Positions 1-5,130 are shown, counted from the stretch's first letter. The stretch: 6,148 nt of DNA from Methanoregula sp. (GCA_023228295.1 JALOBP010000134.1:1-6148), one strand, 5' to 3'. Notes: generated by a model from the sequence alone, not told the origin. Translations and numbers: made by a program.

Positions 1-666
1 GACATCATTGATGTTACCGCCAAGTGTCCTTGCTCGCAGGCGAATCTCCTCCAGCAGATCGGCACTGATATGTTCCCGGTGAAACGAGGGAGGCTGATCG
101 GAGGTACCGAAGGGATCCGGCCACATGGGATTGATCACCTTCATCTCTGCAGAGACCGGTTGTTCCTCCCGGTCCAGGTCACGGGTCCAGAGCGTATCGC
201 GTTCCGGGATTCCCCCCACAGCGGGCCGTATGCTGCCGGGCGACTGGTATTCCTGGACCAGCTGGGATGTGAGCATGTGGAGACCATACCCGTCAGCAGC
301 AGCATGGGCAAGGTTAATGACGATCACATCCCCCGAAGGTCTTCGCAGGAGACGTACGCGGACCTGCAACGGCCCGTACGGATCAACCGGCCCGATGACG
401 AAGGGATGATAATCTTCCGGGCATTCCTCGACCTGCATGGGGGGAAGATTGACGGGTGCAACCATCTCCCAGAATGCGGGCCTATTTCCCCGGACAAGCC
501 GGCTGTGAAGAATGGGATGGGCAAGGATACATGCCCGGGCAGATTCCTGGAGGATGCCGGGGTCGAGCTGACGGTCGAACTCCATCACCGCACACAGCGT
601 AGCATCTCCCATGGACCTGACCGAATCGGTGAACAAGTCGAGGGCCGAAGCCTCACGGGTGTACAT
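1..666 (-). CDS. Condensation-domain-like acyltransferase, N-terminal part (runs off left edge)
   Basis: The first 222 codons of a minus-strand gene are open to the window edge, with no stop. The translation resembles the CoA-dependent acyltransferase superfamily (NRPS condensation, WS/DGAT and alcohol acetyltransferase folds). Residues 120-126 read AHAAADG, matching the HHxxxDG active-site motif with the first His replaced by Ala and the catalytic His (H121), Asp (D125) and Gly kept, at about the usual distance from the N-terminus. Residues 216-222 (LGGNINDV) match the later 'GATxNDV' motif of this superfamily. The N-terminus (ALDLF, 'HPILHSRL' at 50-57) also fits. The family moves an acyl group from CoA or a carrier onto an amine or alcohol; the substrate here is unknown. 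ATG at 664-666 is the first ATG after an in-frame stop at 709-711; a TTG lies two codons upstream. There is no Shine-Dalgarno, but TTTATTAA on the minus strand (689-696) is centred about 26 nt upstream, fitting a leaderless mRNA. The full protein should be roughly twice this long. No adenylation or carrier domain is visible. Confidence 0.85.
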   Translation of the reverse strand, partial: MYTREASALDLFTDSVRSMGDATLCAVMEFDRQLDPGILQESARACILAHPILHSRLVRGNRPAFWEMVAPVNLPPMQVEECPEDYHPFVIGPVDPYGPLQVRVRLLRRPSGDVIVINLAHAAADGYGLHMLTSQLVQEYQSPGSIRPAVGGIPERDTLWTRDLDREEQPVSAEMKVINPMWPDPFGTSDQPPSFHREHISADLLEEIRLRARTLGGNINDV

Positions 667-668
667 GC

Positions 669-791
669 TCAAATCATAATTTTCTGGATTAATAAACCTG
701 CATCTTTTTTACGGACATTATCGGCCGGCACACCCGCGATCAGCATACCCATTTGCGCAGCCGTGACCCCACCACTCATCGGGAACTCCAT
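669..791 (-). CDS. Possible 40-residue leader-type ORF before the condensation-like gene
   Basis: This short minus-strand ORF has an ATG start, 40 codons and a TGA located 2 nt before the ATG of the condensation-like gene. That spacing would allow translational coupling. The product begins MEFPMSGGVTAAQMGM and has a plausible amphipathic character with no low-complexity signs; no family is recognised. The frame is closed by a stop upstream, so the ATG at 789-791 is the only normal start. No Shine-Dalgarno precedes it. A weak TATA-like GATATTTAGC on the minus strand (864-873) would give a leader of about 50 nt. Against it, the better-placed TATA of the downstream gene lies inside this ORF, so the segment may simply be promoter DNA. 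Confidence 0.35.
   Translation of the reverse strand: MEFPMSGGVTAAQMGMLIAGVPADNVRKKDAGLLIQKIMI
689..696 (-). promoter_or_regulatory. TATA box for the condensation-like gene
   Basis: The minus strand reads TTTATTAA, centred about 26 nt before the A of the ATG at 666. That is the distance from an archaeal TATA box to its transcription start, so the transcript probably begins at or next to the start codon. This agrees with the lack of a Shine-Dalgarno. It is inferred from spacing alone. Confidence 0.45.
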
Positions 792-1057
792 GGCGTGAGC
801 CGGGAAAAACGCAGGCTGCCCGAATTATGAAGGAATAATGGAACTCCGATTTCTGTGTATGGTGCTAAATATCGAGTAAAGGTAATTTCTAGAAAGGATG
901 TCACAACCAAAAGACATACGCGAAAGCCGGAGAAACCTGTAAAAAAATTGAGCTTCCGCTATCCTCCAGGTGCGGGCATTTTGCGATTTGCATTGCTATA
1001 TTCGTCAATACCAGCCCTTAAAAGGAAAATAAAAATAGTGGAAAATTCCCGGACGTT
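792..1057. other. Intergenic stretch without a recognisable gene
   Basis: Together with the doubtful 40-codon ORF on its left, this makes about 390 bases with no firm gene between the condensation-like CDS and the lysine-rich small CDS. A long plus-strand reading frame that crosses its right part is the complement of the lysine-rich gene and has no support of its own. The only signals seen are the weak minus-strand TATA-like site at 864-873 and the T-rich tract (minus strand) at 1018-1038. Confidence 0.6.
1018..1038 (-). terminator. T-rich terminator after the lysine-rich small gene
   Basis: On the minus strand, starting about 20 nt past the stop of the 45-residue gene, the sequence is a pyrimidine tract with T4-T5 runs (ATTTTTATTTTCC). 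Such U-rich tracts without a required hairpin are the normal archaeal intrinsic terminator. Confidence 0.5.
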
Positions 1058-1195
1058 TCACTTGAGCTTTTTCTCGAGTTTTTTGAGCTTCTTCTTGGCG
1101 CCTTCGCTACCCGCAGCCGCCTGCTTCGAGAGCTCTTCTGCTTTGACCTTCTTTGCCTGGTTCAGCTTCACCAATTGTTTCTTACTCGTTGGCAT
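1058..1195 (-). CDS. Lysine-rich 45-residue basic protein, function unknown
   Basis: This is a complete minus-strand ORF of 45 codons starting MPTSKKQLVKLNQAKKV and ending in KKLEKKLK. Fifteen of 45 residues are lysine and only four are glutamate, so the net charge is about +11. The pattern is two amphipathic helical segments (about 5-25 and 33-45) around a small AAAGSEG linker at 27-32. Such charge suggests binding to nucleic acid, ribosome or another polyanion, but this is inference; I do not recognise a named family. The ATG at 1193-1195 lacks a Shine-Dalgarno at normal spacing. A TATA-like element at 1225-1234 (minus strand) predicts a leader of under 10 nt, and a T-rich tract follows the stop. 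The coherent composition plus flanking promoter and terminator signals support a real, separately transcribed gene. Confidence 0.7.
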   Translation of the reverse strand: MPTSKKQLVKLNQAKKVKAEELSKQAAAGSEGAKKKLKKLEKKLK

Positions 1196-1224
1196 ATAGT
1201 AACTTTAATTAGCTTTTTTCCTTC

Positions 1225-1234
1225 TTAAAATATC
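1225..1234 (-). promoter_or_regulatory. TATA box for the lysine-rich small gene
   Basis: The minus strand reads GATATTTTAA, centred about 34 nt before the ATG at 1195. With the usual TATA-to-start distance of about 26 nt, transcription would begin near 1203 and leave a leader of about 8 nt. Confidence 0.4.
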
Positions 1235-1582
1235 CCTGTATCGTTGTACCAGCCAGCAAAAACTTCGAAATAACTGAAAAGCCGGCCTATGGTTCTCGCA
1301 AAAATCCCGGAAAATCATTCTGACGTTCCGTTCGTTCGGGAATGCTTCATTCTGGCCGATATGGGCCTGATACCATATCTTTTAAGGCGATCTTTGAATT
1401 CGCTGTTAACGGGCGTCATTGTAGATTATTCAGGGTTGCAATCCTTGCGATCACCCGCAGGCTGGAGCCGCCCGGTCAACTCACCCCGATCCCGCTGCGT
1501 AACATCCAGGTAATAAATCCGCCCCGCGAGGAGTCTTTCGGGGAGGGGGCCTTCGTAATGCAGAAAATCGTTCGTATGTGTA

Positions 1583-1599
1583 GAAAATGAAAAAATGAA
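1583..1599 (-). terminator. T-rich terminator after the acyltransferase gene
   Basis: On the minus strand, a few bases past the TGA at 1604-1606, the sequence reads TTCATTTTTTCATTTTC. A T6 run plus T4 run directly after a stop codon is a typical archaeal terminator. Confidence 0.55.
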
Positions 1600-1603
1600 C
1601 CCT

Positions 1604-2713
1604 TCACGCACTCTTCACCCGGGGTCCTGCAATTCCGAACAGCGCACGCACCCCCGGGATCCTCCTGATGATCTCGTAACAGGAAAATGTCAGCAGAAGA
1701 CTGAAAACCAAAATGACTGAAAACTGTAGTGCTGGAGAGATTCTGAACGTCACGACATAATACGCAATTGCCACCAGTATCACCTGGTGGAGAATATACA
1801 CCGGATACGATGCCGCACACATATATGCCGTGAAGGTGTTGGAACAGTCAAGCAGGTGCCGTCCTGTTCCCATCAGCGCAAGGATGCCGATCCATCCGGT
1901 CAGGACGTAGGCGGCGGAATATCCCCAGAATACTTCGTCATATCCCAAGGATATTCCGCAAATCCACATCACGCCGATTGTGAGGATGATCCATGCGGCA
2001 AGAAGGATTGCCCAGTAATTTTCCAGCCGTGCCTGGACCGGATCCATCGCAAGAAGATAGTAACCGATAAGAAACATGGCGAAATACGACACAAGAGAAT
2101 ACCCTGTCATATAGAAACCGATAAAGTTCAGGAGCCAGACCGGAATAAACAAAAGTACCAGGACCGTAAGGCGTACATTGCCGGGATTGGGGGGATGTCC
2201 TGCCAGTCGCCGTATGGACAGGACCACGGCAAGTGTCACAACGGAGATGATAAACAGGAAGATGATAAACCAGAGATGGTCAACACTGAAATCTCCCAAA
2301 ATCCCTCTCCGGTCCTGGATGGTGTAAATTGTGCTGAAGAAATGCACAAACGCACCGGCAATGTTCCCGGTGTAACCCATGTGAAATTTCAGGGCATAGT
2401 ATGCAATAACGGGGCAGATCAGGACCAGTCCTGCAAGGAACGGGATAAGAAGTTTTCTGACACGTTCTTTCAGGTACATAAGAGGCGTACGCTTCTGCAA
2501 TGCAAATTTCATACTCATCCCTGCAATACAGAAGAGCAGCGGCATGATCCAGGGCTCAACAGAGACAACGATCGTATGTGCAACCTCAGACGAGGAACCG
2601 GACGATACATAAAAGCCATACCATTCCGGGTAGAATACGAGTGCGATATGGAATGGGAAGAGCATCAGGATACATATCCACCGCAGATTGTCGATATAAT
2701 GTAACCGGACCAT
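1604..2713 (-). CDS. Acyltransferase family 3 integral membrane protein
   Basis: This complete 369-residue protein belongs to the acyltransferase 3 family (OatA/NolL/OpgC-type), whose members transfer acetyl or other short acyl groups to sugars, glycans or lipids at the membrane. The N-terminal YIDNLRWICILMLFPFH (6-22) is the family's first helix, with His22 in the position of the conserved catalytic His. The basic loop LKERVRKLLIPF (81-92) matches the conserved R-rich segment after helix 2. DHLWF (145-149) and SYPVYILHQ (302-310) are further family signatures. About ten hydrophobic segments are visible (near 11-31, 48-70, 89-108, 147-167, 182-200, 205-222, 233-253, 262-281, 297-320, 329-348). 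There is no SGNH or other extra domain, so this is the bare membrane core at normal length. The OpgC-like opening suggests glycan modification, but the acceptor is unknown. The ATG at 2711-2713 has a TATA box giving a leader of about 7 nt and no Shine-Dalgarno. Flanking genes give no pathway clue. Confidence 0.9.
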   Translation of the reverse strand: MVRLHYIDNLRWICILMLFPFHIALVFYPEWYGFYVSSGSSSEVAHTIVVSVEPWIMPLLFCIAGMSMKFALQKRTPLMYLKERVRKLLIPFLAGLVLICPVIAYYALKFHMGYTGNIAGAFVHFFSTIYTIQDRRGILGDFSVDHLWFIIFLFIISVVTLAVVLSIRRLAGHPPNPGNVRLTVLVLLFIPVWLLNFIGFYMTGYSLVSYFAMFLIGYYLLAMDPVQARLENYWAILLAAWIILTIGVMWICGISLGYDEVFWGYSAAYVLTGWIGILALMGTGRHLLDCSNTFTAYMCAASYPVYILHQVILVAIAYYVVTFRISPALQFSVILVFSLLLTFSCYEIIRRIPGVRALFGIAGPRVKSA

Positions 2714-2739
2714 GAATAATTCAGGTATGGGTCCGATAC

Positions 2740-2751
2740 AATAATATTTTT
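2740..2751 (-). promoter_or_regulatory. TATA box for the acyltransferase gene
   Basis: The minus strand reads AAAAATATTATT, centred about 33 nt before the ATG at 2713. The predicted transcription start is near 2720, leaving a very short leader, in line with the absence of a Shine-Dalgarno. Confidence 0.5.
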
Positions 2752-2797
2752 ACGATTTTATTTTTTTGGAAATACCGGTTCATTAAACGTATAATAC

Positions 2798-2809
2798 AGA
2801 ATTAATTCT
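2798..2809. repeat. Perfect 12-bp palindrome AGAATTAATTCT
   Basis: The sequence equals its own reverse complement over 12 bp. It lies between a plus-strand TATA-like element (2790-2796) and the start site that element would predict (about 2818), which is an operator-like position. It is also about 50 bp upstream of the acyltransferase TATA box. The binding protein, if any, is unknown, and AT-rich palindromes can arise by chance. Confidence 0.5.
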
Positions 2810-3150
2810 CATAAAAACCAGAAAATAAGATCATCCGCCTGCACCGGTACAGGTCTTCATGTCATCGGGGGATGCATCCTGCACCTGTTTGTTGTGGATG
2901 AGTGTTCGGCATTGGTCCGACACGTGCACCCCACTCCGTGGTGGCGGCATTCATTGCGAGGATTTTTTTATTTAATAGCCAGAGGACATAGGGAAAACCA
3001 AAAATTTCCTCCCAATTCCAAAATCAAATAACACCAGTCGAATTTTTCTCATGACTGAATTGGGTCTGGTGGCGGCAACGATCATCTCCCGCGTTATCGG
3101 TTCTGATGACGGGATTAATGCCGATTGCATACGGTCAATCGGGATATTTT

Positions 3151-3162
3151 AAAATATAAATA
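3151..3162 (+). promoter_or_regulatory. TATA-like box, plus strand
   Basis: AAAATATAAATA sits in an AT-rich stretch and predicts transcription from about 3180. The first sizeable plus-strand ORF after it starts at 3223, so the transcript would have a leader of about 40 nt. Whether it serves that ORF is uncertain. Confidence 0.35.
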
Positions 3163-3222
3163 ATACATTACGTTTTATCTTGTCGTATCCTTTGACGGGA
3201 ATAACCATTGGGCCGGGCATAA

Positions 3223-3519
3223 ATGGCAGGAAGCTTGAAAAAAACAGGGACCATTTTCCCGGAGTACCCGCGATGGACGTACGAGTACGTCCACGGTTCA
3301 GGGAATGTAATCTGCGATCAGGGACACAATGGGGAACCCGCCAGGTTATCGCACCAGGGATCGGCCTGTTGGCAGACGGGTGTCTCCACAACAGAGAGTA
3401 AGGGTTTCACGAGTCGATCACCCCACATCTCCCACGGCACCCCGGTCACAAAATCAGGTATCGTTTATCATCCCGGAAAGCAACCAGACCCGATCCACAT
3501 TTATACAAAAAATCCTTAG
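3223..3519 (+). CDS. Doubtful 98-residue hypothetical protein
   Basis: This is the longest plus-strand ORF in the gap before the methyltransferase, with ATG start and TAG stop. The product begins MAGSLKKTGTIFPEYPRW and contains two Cys (near residues 34 and 53), several His and many Gly, Ser and Pro; no domain is recognised. Upstream TATA-like DNA at 3151-3162 would permit expression, but no Shine-Dalgarno precedes the ATG. ORFs of 73 to 89 codons overlap it in the other plus-strand frames and one of 80 on the minus strand, so length alone is weak support. Its end overlaps the methyltransferase TATA box. It carries a near-perfect 20-bp inverted repeat at codons 18-24. It could be a lineage-specific gene, a gene remnant or noncoding DNA. 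Confidence 0.25.
   Translation: MAGSLKKTGTIFPEYPRWTYEYVHGSGNVICDQGHNGEPARLSHQGSACWQTGVSTTESKGFTSRSPHISHGTPVTKSGIVYHPGKQPDPIHIYTKNP
3274..3293. repeat. 20-bp inverted repeat with 9-bp arms and 2-bp centre
   Basis: The arms TGGACGTAC and GTACGTCCA are exact reverse complements separated by GA. The centre is too tight for an unstrained RNA hairpin, so a dimeric protein-binding site on DNA is the more natural reading. It lies about 225 bp upstream of the methyltransferase promoter and about 115 bp downstream of the TATA-like element at 3151-3162. Function is unknown. Confidence 0.6.
3500..3506 (+). promoter_or_regulatory. TATA box for the methyltransferase gene
   Basis: TTTATAC is centred about 40 nt before the ATG at 3543. 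Transcription would start near 3529, right at the GAGG Shine-Dalgarno (3529-3532), which ends 10 nt before the ATG. The leader is therefore about 14 nt. Confidence 0.5.
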
Positions 3520-3542
3520 TATTCCTGTGAGGAAATACATCG

Positions 3543-4382
3543 ATGACTCCATCCGATCCCCCGGTGCCATTTGCCTGGAATGCTGCCGATTATCATAAGA
3601 GTTCCCCGGCCCAGCACCAGTGGGCAAAGGAACTGATTGCAAAGCTCGGGCTTGAGGGTAACGAGCGGGTACTGGATATCGGATGCGGGGACGGAAAGAT
3701 AACCGCCGGGATCGCCCGCAGTCTGCCGGGCGGGACCGTAACGGGCGTGGACAATTCACCGGAGATGATCCGGTTCGCCAATGATCATTTTCCGCGCAGT
3801 GAATACCCGAACATCTCATTTTATCAGGTCGACGCCCGGGCCCTGCCGTTTGCTGAAGAGTTCGATGTCATTTTTTCTAACGCAGCATTGCACTGGATCC
3901 CGGATCATAAACCGGTGCTTGCAGGGATTGTAAAAAGCCTCCGCCCGAACGGCAAAATGCTGATCCAGATGGGCGGGAAAGGGAATGCAGAGCAGATACT
4001 CTGGATGGGAGATGTCGTCATAAAGAAACCAGCGTGGGAACAATATTTCATTGGATTCTCTTTCACCTTTGGTTTCTTCGACAATGCAGAGTACCGGGAG
4101 TGGCTTATTGAATCGGGATTCGAACAATGCCGGGTCGAACTGATCCCAAAGGACATGACCTATGCGTCCCGGGAGGATTGTGCGGCCTGGATCCGCACCA
4201 CGTGGCTACCCTGGCTGGCGCGATTGCCGGAGAGCAAACATTCCGCGTTCATCGAAGCAATCATAGACGAATACCTGAAAAAATATCCGGCAGACCGTAA
4301 TGCAATGATACATATCCCCATGGTCCGGCTGGAAGCAGAAGCGAGAAAACGGCCCCCGGGTACGGTTCGCGGTTCACCTTAA
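3543..4382 (+). CDS. Class I SAM-dependent methyltransferase, trans-aconitate methyltransferase-like
   Basis: This complete 279-residue protein has a Rossmann-type methyltransferase fold. Motif I is VLDIGCGDG (43-51), which binds SAM. The acidic end of beta-2 is GVDNSPEM (68-75), with D70 expected to hold the ribose. VDARALPF (96-103) gives the adenine-binding Asp, and FDVIFSNAALHWIPD (107-121) is motif IV. The N-terminal AWNAADYHKSS (11-21), the NAxLxWxPDH stretch and a C-terminal half with W(x)PWL (221-225) followed by a helix and KYP (247-249) resemble Escherichia coli Tam, which methyl-esterifies trans-aconitate. Length is slightly above Tam's roughly 250. The true substrate is uncertain, because this group in methanogens is broad. 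It acts in the cytoplasm; no signal or membrane segment is seen. The ATG is preceded by GAGG at 10 nt spacing and its own TATA box. No T-rich terminator follows, so transcription may continue into the short ORF at 4401. Confidence 0.9.
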   Translation: MTPSDPPVPFAWNAADYHKSSPAQHQWAKELIAKLGLEGNERVLDIGCGDGKITAGIARSLPGGTVTGVDNSPEMIRFANDHFPRSEYPNISFYQVDARALPFAEEFDVIFSNAALHWIPDHKPVLAGIVKSLRPNGKMLIQMGGKGNAEQILWMGDVVIKKPAWEQYFIGFSFTFGFFDNAEYREWLIESGFEQCRVELIPKDMTYASREDCAAWIRTTWLPWLARLPESKHSAFIEAIIDEYLKKYPADRNAMIHIPMVRLEAEARKRPPGTVRGSP

Positions 4383-4388
4383 TTTTCC

Positions 4389-4395
4389 GGGAGGT
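4389..4395 (+). promoter_or_regulatory. Near-perfect Shine-Dalgarno GGGAGGT
   Basis: It contains GGAGGT, complementary to the archaeal 16S 3' end, at 5 nt from the ATG at 4401. Most other starts in the window have weak or no such site, so it is notable that it precedes only a 25-codon ORF. Confidence 0.5.
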
Positions 4396-4400
4396 TCGCC

Positions 4401-4478
4401 ATGAGGGATCAAGATGGGCGGATCCTGTCTCACACCGTAGTGCGGGAAAGACCGGACCACCGCACAGAAAATATTTGA
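4401..4478 (+). CDS. Possible 25-residue peptide with strong Shine-Dalgarno
   Basis: A 25-codon ORF starts 18 nt after the methyltransferase stop and encodes MRDQDGRILSHTVVRERP and a short polar tail. GGGAGGT at 4389-4395 is almost a full match to the archaeal anti-Shine-Dalgarno and ends 5 nt before the ATG, which is the strongest ribosome site in the window. The peptide is hydrophilic with no signal or motif I recognise. Its last codons overlap the TATA box of the next gene (4468-4476). It could be a small second cistron with the methyltransferase, or a chance ORF. Confidence 0.35.
   Translation: MRDQDGRILSHTVVRERPDHRTENI
4440..4465. repeat. Inverted repeat GTGCGG/CCGCAC next to a promoter
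   Basis: Perfect 6-bp arms (4440-4445 and 4460-4465) are separated by 14 nt. The right arm ends 2 bp before the TATA box of the small membrane protein gene, where the BRE would lie. It could be an operator for that promoter or a hairpin in the methyltransferase transcript. There is no T-run after it, so it does not look like a terminator. Confidence 0.4.
4468..4476 (+). promoter_or_regulatory. TATA box for the small membrane protein gene
   Basis: AAAATATTT is centred about 37 nt before the ATG at 4509, predicting a start near 4498 and a leader of about 11 nt. GGGGA at 4493-4497 could serve as a Shine-Dalgarno only in a transcript that begins further upstream. Confidence 0.45.
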
Positions 4479-4508
4479 ACTGGTGCATACAAGGGGACGA
4501 TCGGGAAC

Positions 4509-4745
4509 ATGGCCAGTTTAATTAAAGTCCTCATCGGATTTTTGATTATCGGCGCATTATACACCCTGCCTCTTGTGCATAGCATTAGTGACTCGTATAC
4601 CCTGTCATCGTTCGCATCGCCGTGTGAAGACCCCCTGATTTCATTTATTGGTATTTCAGAATGCCGGGCATACCAGATTTATTTTTACCTGAGCTGGATT
4701 GTCGGAATCACCATTATTGCGTGGGGATTCGTGAAACACGATTAG
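4509..4745 (+). CDS. Small two-helix membrane protein, function unknown
   Basis: This is a complete 78-residue ORF. A hydrophobic helix at about 4-24 (LIKVLIGFLIIGALYTLPLV) and a second at about 55-74 (YQIYFYLSWIVGITIIAWGF) flank a polar loop of about 30 residues with two cysteines, C39 and C52. The tail is the short basic VKHD. With K6 before helix 1 and K76 and H77 after helix 2, the positive-inside rule places both ends in the cytoplasm and the Cys-containing loop outside, where C39 and C52 could form a disulfide. The first helix could instead be an uncleaved signal anchor. I recognise no family. It has its own TATA-like box and is followed by a T8 run, so it is probably transcribed alone, possibly also by read-through from the methyltransferase. 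Confidence 0.7.
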   Translation: MASLIKVLIGFLIIGALYTLPLVHSISDSYTLSSFASPCEDPLISFIGISECRAYQIYFYLSWIVGITIIAWGFVKHD

Positions 4746-4763
4746 GGTTTTGGCAAATTGAAG

Positions 4764-4772
4764 ATTTTTTTT
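4764..4772 (+). terminator. T8 terminator after the small membrane protein gene
   Basis: A run of eight T (4765-4772) begins about 20 nt past the TAG at 4743-4745, on the coding strand. This is a typical archaeal intrinsic terminator. Confidence 0.6.
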
Positions 4773-4958
4773 GCGCAGCCTCCATTCCATTGCAGAATAA
4801 CAGGTTTGATGATTATCAAAATAAAACAAAATAAAATTTTTTGCGGGACATTCAATAATGGTACTGACAGAAAAATTTTTTAACAGGAATACCGTTCTAT
4901 TTAAAAACAAGCAGGCAGCCCGGCCCCCCCTGATTTTTGCCGGCCCGATAGCACCACA

Positions 4959-4971
4959 CGAAAGCATATAA
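4959..4971 (+). promoter_or_regulatory. tfb: BRE plus TATA box, probable tfb promoter
   Basis: CGAAAG followed directly by CATATAA is the clearest BRE/TATA pair in the window. It predicts transcription from about 4993 and hence a leader of about 150 nt before the ATG at 5143, unusual beside the short leaders elsewhere in this window. A second TATA-like box at 4898-4905 would give a leader of about 215 nt. Confidence 0.55.
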
Positions 4972-5130
4972 CCTCACTCATACAAGACACCACGACAAGT
5001 CTGAGGATTTCCTCCCGACGGGGGGCCGCAGAATACGGGAATTTACCGTAGTGGGTGGCCATAAGTAACGACATTTCCTCCGGCATCCGGTCCAGGGCAA
5101 GCAGAAAATTCGAGACAAAAATCGTCAGTA

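Larger units (their letters stand above)
1196..1603. other. 408-bp intergenic stretch, no recognised gene
   Basis: Apart from the small gene's promoter at the left and the acyltransferase's T-rich tract at the right, I find nothing I can name here. Overlapping ORFs of 61 to 82 codons exist on both strands (plus 1289-1513 and 1342-1590, minus 1426-1611). They contradict each other, show no motif and have no promoter or Shine-Dalgarno of note. A 33-codon minus-strand ORF (1315-1419) is equally unsupported. The stretch is fairly GC-rich for intergenic DNA between 1400 and 1560, so a decayed gene cannot be ruled out. Confidence 0.5.
2714..3222. other. Divergent intergenic region with palindrome and GC-rich island
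   Basis: This region of about 500 bp separates the minus-strand acyltransferase from the plus-strand genes. It is strongly AT-rich at 2735-2830 and 2960-3050, with a GC-rich, symmetric island between them (about 2830-2960). A plus-strand TATA-like TATAATA at 2790-2796 precedes the island and a T7 run (2963-2969) closes it. Two tiny plus-strand ORFs occur: 38 codons at 2859-2975 (four Cys, AGGT 4 nt before the ATG) and 33 codons at 3051-3152 (A-rich element about 25 nt upstream). Neither has a recognisable product, and I do not call them genes. A good TATA-like AAAATATAAATA at 3151-3162 suggests a plus-strand transcript starting near 3180. Confidence 0.6.

Noticed and set aside
70..798. 242-codon plus-strand ORF
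   Set aside because: It is antisense to the condensation-like gene, which carries recognisable motifs on the minus strand. The product shows no domain.
855..1199. 114-codon plus-strand ORF
   Set aside because: Its C-terminal third is the complement of the lysine-rich small gene (runs of Phe, Leu and Ser opposite AAG codons) and the rest has no motif.
1519..1550. CCCCG...CGGGG inverted repeat
   Set aside because: The arms are only five bases of simple G/C sequence with no T-run or promoter attached; likely chance.
1787..2704. 305-codon plus-strand ORF opposite the acyltransferase gene
   Set aside because: It is the exact antisense of a clear ten-helix membrane protein. Its Cys/His/Lys/Asp-rich product is what the complement of hydrophobic codons gives, and no domain or start signal is present.
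3102..3112. C-box-like TGATGA in the gap before the methyltransferase
   Set aside because: No D box follows at the right distance.
3329..3598. 89-codon plus-strand ORF running into the methyltransferase
   Set aside because: It overlaps the start of a firm gene in another frame and crosses that gene's promoter; the product has no recognisable feature.
4806..4867. Possible C/D box guide RNA (TGATGA near 4807, CTGA at 4864-4867)
   Set aside because: The spacing is right, but there is no internal D'/C' pair, no terminal stem, and the would-be guide regions are almost only A and T.
4656..5086. Minus-strand ORFs of 61 and 103 codons
   Set aside because: They run through the T8 terminator or the tfb promoter and the end of the small membrane gene, with no motif.
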